DNA from: Plectrocnemia conspersa
Taxonomy: Eukaryota; Arthropoda; Insecta; Trichoptera; Polycentropodidae
Direction of reading: 5' to 3'
Length of the DNA stretch: 64,000 nt
Assembly: GCA_009617715.1 (NCBI GenBank)
Contig: VTFK01000050.1
Location: forward strand, 372,001 to 436,000
A program made the position numbers and the translations under genes. Numbering within the stretch: position 1 is the stretch's first letter; each line of letters begins with the position of its first letter. The notes under the pieces are model-generated. The model did no database searches and was not told where the DNA came from. It worked only from the letters and a program-made list of their open reading frames with translations. Shown piece after piece: positions 61,901-64,000 of this stretch.

Positions 61901-62890
61901 ATCTTTAAGATTGATATGATTCATAAGAACTGTCAATGTGTCATCAAAGGAAAGCTCGATTTTACAATAAAAATAATCTGTTGAAACGTTCCAAAATTGT
62001 ATATGACGTCACAGTGGTCGGCTCCAAACAGACCAGTAGTAGTACCTAACGATAACAACAAATTTTGTTTTGCGAGAGTTGTTTTTCGAAAAACAATAGC
62101 AGCGAACGGTTATCGAACCGGAAACCGCTCCTTTTCGCGCGATAACGCGACGGCCATTTTCAAGAAAAAATGCGTATCCGCAAAGGTCCAAACGCAAATA
62201 TTTTCGGCCATTGTTCGATTGAACGCTTGCGGTCGCAATTAGCCGGCGTCGAAAATAAAATATTTACAATACCGAGACGCGACGCGAATATCTTATTGCT
62301 ATTATTAGGCAAAACAAAATGTCTGCGTTATTTCGGTGGGCGGTCATAACGCGACGATCTACGACCATGCACACGCGACCGTTCAATTAAAAGGGGAATC
62401 GAAAAAATACGCAACAAAAAAATATAATTGTAGAATACGTTTATCGCGAGTTAACTGTACGATATGTAATAACGTAGCTCAATGGCCACACATAGTCACA
62501 GTGGCAGTGCAATGAACCAAAGTTGGCTCTATTGTGTTCGTCACGTAATCGCAACGACACGTGTACTGATCTATCGGAATCGATCATAACGACACGTGTG
62601 AAAATTGCATATAAACACAAGCAGCGCCCGAGTTATGAAGGATAACATTTGATTCATCTCCCTTCTGTGAAAAATGTTATTTAAAAAAATCTTAGTAAAT
62701 CGGACGATGCTTGCGTTGTATAAAACAAATAAAATAAATCATAATAAAAAAAGCGTGCGATATTAACCGTACTGACCGGAGCTCTGCGAGCGGCGGAAGA
62801 ATCCCTTGCATCCCTCGCAGGTTATCACCCCGTAGTGGACACCCGAAGATTTGTCCCCGCATACCTTGCAAGGTATGATCTCGATCTGGG
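46631..62890 (-). CDS. Hr3: Nuclear hormone receptor HR3 (ROR family, NR1F4), 5' end outside window
   Basis: Exons (minus): 62777-62890, 61667-61780, 52753-52915, 52444-52676, 51061-51834, 49838-49952, 49606-49760, 49309-49533, 46826-46976, 46631-46754. They add up, with one base from an upstream exon, to 722 codons plus stop, with no frame slips. The DNA-binding domain has P-box CEGCKG, two C4 zinc fingers and the [20 protein letters not shown] extension. The hinge begins [20 protein letters not shown]. The ligand-binding domain runs from [20 protein letters not shown] to the AF-2 helix PALYKELFS. These are near-diagnostic for insect HR3. HR3 is an ecdysone-induced monomeric receptor that binds AGGTCA preceded by an AT-rich extension and regulates moulting and metamorphosis genes such as ftz-f1. 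The N-terminal A/B exon(s) must lie right of 62890, probably outside the window. Confidence 0.96.
47455..47580. repeat. Fragment of dispersed repeat R1
   Basis: GACAGTTGCGAAACGTCTAT and TGTTCAAACCCAAATCGAAC match R1 in inverse orientation to 9540-9590, followed by a second GGTTAGGTTTGGGTTTGAA in direct orientation. In the 2.3-kb Hr3 intron 46977-49308. Confidence 0.55.
48340..48990 (+). pseudogene. Degraded mariner-family transposase
   Basis: One frame contains [15 protein letters not shown] and another YKWTRNFRN and [10 protein letters not shown], matching the N-terminal part of the mariner transposases related to SETMAR and FLJ37770. Further on, [12 protein letters not shown] corresponds to the DNARPHTA motif. 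Many stops and frame changes. It lies antisense inside an Hr3 intron. Terminal repeats not identified. Confidence 0.7.
49309..49952 (-). CDS. Hr3: Hr3 ligand-binding domain exons 1-3
   Basis: Exons 49838-49952 ([20 protein letters not shown]), 49606-49760 ([40 protein letters not shown], the nuclear-receptor signature) and 49309-49533 ([33 protein letters not shown]). Introns are 71-77 nt. All junctions in phase. Confidence 0.96.
51061..51834 (-). CDS. Hr3: Hr3 polyQ/Ser-rich hinge exon, possible cassette
   Basis: 774 nt, phase 1 at both ends, so it can be skipped in frame. It encodes 258 aa of disordered sequence: a Gln-rich tract with 12 consecutive Q (about 51690-51725), Ser/Thr-rich stretches, [20 protein letters not shown], and an end [18 protein letters not shown]. 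The acceptor choice at 51834 (AAAG|AATGC) is made by phase; another AG seven bases upstream would put ATG first and could mark an alternative start exon. Donor ACGA|GTGAGT is good. The open frame has few rare features and is certainly coding in character. Confidence 0.75.
52444..52915 (-). CDS. Hr3: Hr3 hinge exons
   Basis: Exon 52753-52915 encodes the conserved extension [20 protein letters not shown] and [15 protein letters not shown], ending HHYNG. Exon 52444-52676 encodes [17 protein letters not shown], a Pro/Gln stretch ([14 protein letters not shown]) and [14 protein letters not shown], which is conserved in other insect HR3 proteins. Donor CATA|GTGAGT, phase 1. Confidence 0.93.
53420..53490 (-). 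repeat. tRNA-derived (SINE-like) sequence
   Basis: On the minus strand: GGGCTGATAACCTAGAGACC, then ACGGGTTCGGGTCCCCGCAG, that is an anticodon-arm-like hairpin followed by a perfect-looking B box and T-arm. The A box and acceptor stem do not pair, so it is a tRNA pseudogene or SINE head rather than a working tRNA. Confidence 0.5.
53590..54790. repeat. Composite dispersed element (foldback + R1 + R2)
   Basis: Two TIR-type pieces (CACGTCAAAAGCAATAAAAT then GAAACGCTCGG near 53660; ACGTAAAAAGCAATAAAAT and CCGAGCGTTCCCAC near 53840-53880), the R1 body (53930-54290) and R2 units (54300-54520). A direct repeat, TTGGCCAGTCAGGGATCA at about 53543 and CTGGCTAGTCAGTGATCGA at about 54648, brackets the block. 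Degraded, no coding capacity. Confidence 0.6.
54949..54999. repeat. Perfect 18-bp hairpin
   Basis: AAAATAAGCAATAATTAT and its exact complement flank a 15-nt GC-richer loop (TTGACGCTGGGGCAG). Probably a short MITE remnant. Confidence 0.7.
57083..57098 (-). promoter_or_regulatory. DR4 nuclear-receptor element in an Hr3 intron
   Basis: On the minus strand AGGTCA TGTC GGGTCA: two consensus half-sites as a direct repeat spaced by four. EcR/USP can bind DR4. The first half-site is preceded by GAGAT, so it also looks like a monomeric ROR/HR3 site (ATAGGTCA). Another partial half-site (GATAGGTCG) lies at about 57053-57061. Confidence 0.4.
58336..58458 (+). other. Candidate noncoding exon, antisense to Hr3
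   Basis: A strong acceptor (CATTTTATTTTCAG) and strong donor (GTTAG|GTGAGT) bound 123 nt on the plus strand, with no long open frame. It lies just downstream of a CpG-rich patch (57890-58200). Could be a 5' UTR exon or lncRNA exon. Confidence 0.3.
59150..59720. promoter_or_regulatory. Putative intronic cis-regulatory module
   Basis: About 570 bp of balanced base composition in an AT-rich intron, without an open frame. Contains CACCTGTCAATCATGC near 59389 (E-box fused to an Exd/Hth-like TGTCAATCA), GGAGCTAAATTAGCTCC (a perfect palindrome with a TAATTT core) near 59342 and GAAAATTAGCATGCAATATG. It has the look of a conserved enhancer. Confidence 0.4.
60372..60649. mobile_element. pogo/Tigger-like MITE with TA target duplication
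   Basis: Terminal repeats CAGTGGAACTTCGACTTACG (left) and CAGTGGTATCTTGACTTATG (complement of the right end) are flanked on both sides by TA. Length 278 bp. Subterminal repeats include TTTTCCCATTGAA / TTCAATGGGAAAA and several TACGAG/CTCG motifs. No coding capacity, so non-autonomous. Confidence 0.85.
61667..62890 (-). CDS. Hr3: Hr3 exons encoding the DNA-binding domain
   Basis: Exon 62777-62890 starts [20 protein letters not shown] and carries zinc finger 1 with the [10 protein letters not shown] recognition helix. Exon 61667-61780 carries zinc finger 2 ([20 protein letters not shown]) and the start of the C-terminal extension. The intron between them (61781-62776) splits the fingers at SS|VVNY. 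Both exons are 114 nt. Confidence 0.97.
61781..62776 (-). other. Hr3: Hr3 intron between the two zinc-finger exons
   Basis: 996 bp, CpG-rich for this window over 61990-62640. Contains a full CRE (TGACGTCA, 62004-62011) and a duplicated AACGACACGTGT motif (62553-62564, 62588-62599). No exon found. It may be an internal promoter or enhancer. Confidence 0.45.
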
Positions 62891-64000
62891 CTGTAAATAA
62901 ATAATAAATAACACATTAGAATCGTAATTTAAATGAAGCAACGAAGGACTGTTAGTTAACCCTTGTTATACACAATATCCTTTCTTTTAAACAATAACTA
63001 TTACACAAAAATTCCGCATTTGAAGCAGTAGTTTGTCTTGTAGTCGTTGAAAACAGTGGATATAAAATGGCAAAGTAAATATTCCCCTTCCCCTCTTCGG
63101 TTACCTTTAGATTTATATTTCAGCATTACAGTGAGATGTTATTAAAATCAGTTGAGTAGTCTGCGTCTGAGTAGTCACCAACACGATTTTTTGTAAAATA
63201 TACATCATGGAAAACATATAAGAACGCGATTTCACCTAAATTTAACGATTTCACATTAAAACATTATTTTAACACACAAGATTTATACGTTAATTTCTAG
63301 TATCGTTCGTTTTTTCAATAAGATTTGTAGATATAGTCGCAAAAACAAGATTCTTCAAATCATTATTATGTTTGATTTTAATAACACACTTTAAGCTGAA
63401 TTTTGAGCACTATAATACAATTATATTTGTTTTTTATGGAAATCTTGACGAAAAATTATCAAGTTTTTGTTAGCATATGCTTTTGCTATAGTCGTTTCAA
63501 GTATTCTATGCATTATTTCCACGAATTTTTAACAATTCGCACATAAAACAATAAACAATTTCAAAAATATATTATTTGATTTTACAATTATGTATCGTAT
63601 TTTTGTAGTGATAGTATATATTTTGTAATAAAAAAACTACACGTATTAAAAGAGAACTAATTTGTAAAACAGATTTTTATTCAACGCATAATTTTATATA
63701 TTATATATACATTAAGCAATTAATTATTTCTGACAAGGATATGTTATGAACAGCAGACTTACATATGCATGTTGCAAAACAATAGATTATATACAATACA
63801 CCACTGTAGCAATAATGATATTTTTGTATAAAATAATACTGATTTTTACAGATAAAATTTCACGTCTTCTACCCAAGTGAATAAGTAAATTAATTGACGA
63901 GTGGTATAAATTTCCTACTACTGACCTGAAAGACCTGGGTTCAAATACCATACAACTCTTAGTATATTTAAATTTATATTAGTGATTATTATATAATTAG
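62891..64000 (-). other. Hr3: Hr3 intron continuing past the right edge
   Basis: The acceptor before 62890 needs an upstream exon ending in phase 1, and none is convincing here. Contains a SINE-like copy near the end (63895-63990: CCTGGGTTCAAATACCATAC, then TTAGTGATTATTATATAA). Confidence 0.5.
63895..63990 (+). repeat. SINE-like repeat copy
   Basis: Contains GACCTGGGTTCAAATACCAT (B-box-like) and ends TTAGTGATTATTATATAATT, as in the copy at 20720-20840. Confidence 0.45.

Noticed and set aside
63150..63215. Possible Hr3 upstream exon with ATG (Gln/Thr-rich peptide)
   Set aside because: Frame ends at a stop before any phase-1 donor, so it cannot join to 62890.

Overview
The window is nuclear DNA from an insect, very AT-rich. 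It has multi-exon genes with GT-AG introns, coding exons as islands in long AT-rich introns, many degraded transposons, and an unmistakable insect hormone receptor 3 gene (Hr3, also called Hr46 or DHR3). The sequence alone does not fix the insect order. All gene models were made by hand by matching splice sites to reading phase. There was no transcript or database support.

Layout, left to right. (1) 781-4268, plus strand: a five-exon trypsin-like serine protease of the Stubble/filzig type (271 aa if the ATG at 781 is the start). (2) 4981-35538, minus strand: a very large gene for a secreted protein with five PAN/apple domains separated by low-complexity linkers (collagen-like Gly-Pro, Gly-rich, His/Tyr-rich and Arg/Asp/Pro repeats), a cysteine-rich module and a long charged tail. 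Two different signal-peptide exons (35439-35538 and 22737-22836) both splice in phase onto the same PAN exon at 22457-22595. I read this as one gene with two promoters, giving about 2399 and 1531 aa. Four places in it need one base skipped to keep the frame. (3) 35793-36245, plus strand: a possible small two-exon gene for a basic protein, divergent from the long PAN promoter across 254 bp. (4) 36246-46630: no convincing host coding gene. It holds a non-LTR retrotransposon relic, a 240-bp foldback repeat and, next to Hr3, what should be the Hr3 3' untranslated region. (5) 46631-62890, minus strand: Hr3 from the DNA-binding domain to the stop codon, ten exons, 722 aa in the window. The N-terminal (A/B) exon or exons lie beyond the right edge or were not recognised.

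The most interesting points are these. A 774-bp symmetric, polyQ-rich hinge exon in Hr3 could be skipped without changing frame. A DR4 nuclear-receptor site sits in the large Hr3 intron. A GC-balanced, enhancer-like block lies at about 59150-59720 in the same intron. The PAN gene has a modular, dual-promoter layout in which three PAN exons are exactly 139 nt. Two perfect or near-perfect long palindromes and several short dispersed repeat families run through the introns.

The genes do not form a pathway that I can infer. The protease and PAN protein are both secreted and extracellular or cuticle-like in character. Hr3 is a nuclear transcription factor of the ecdysone cascade.
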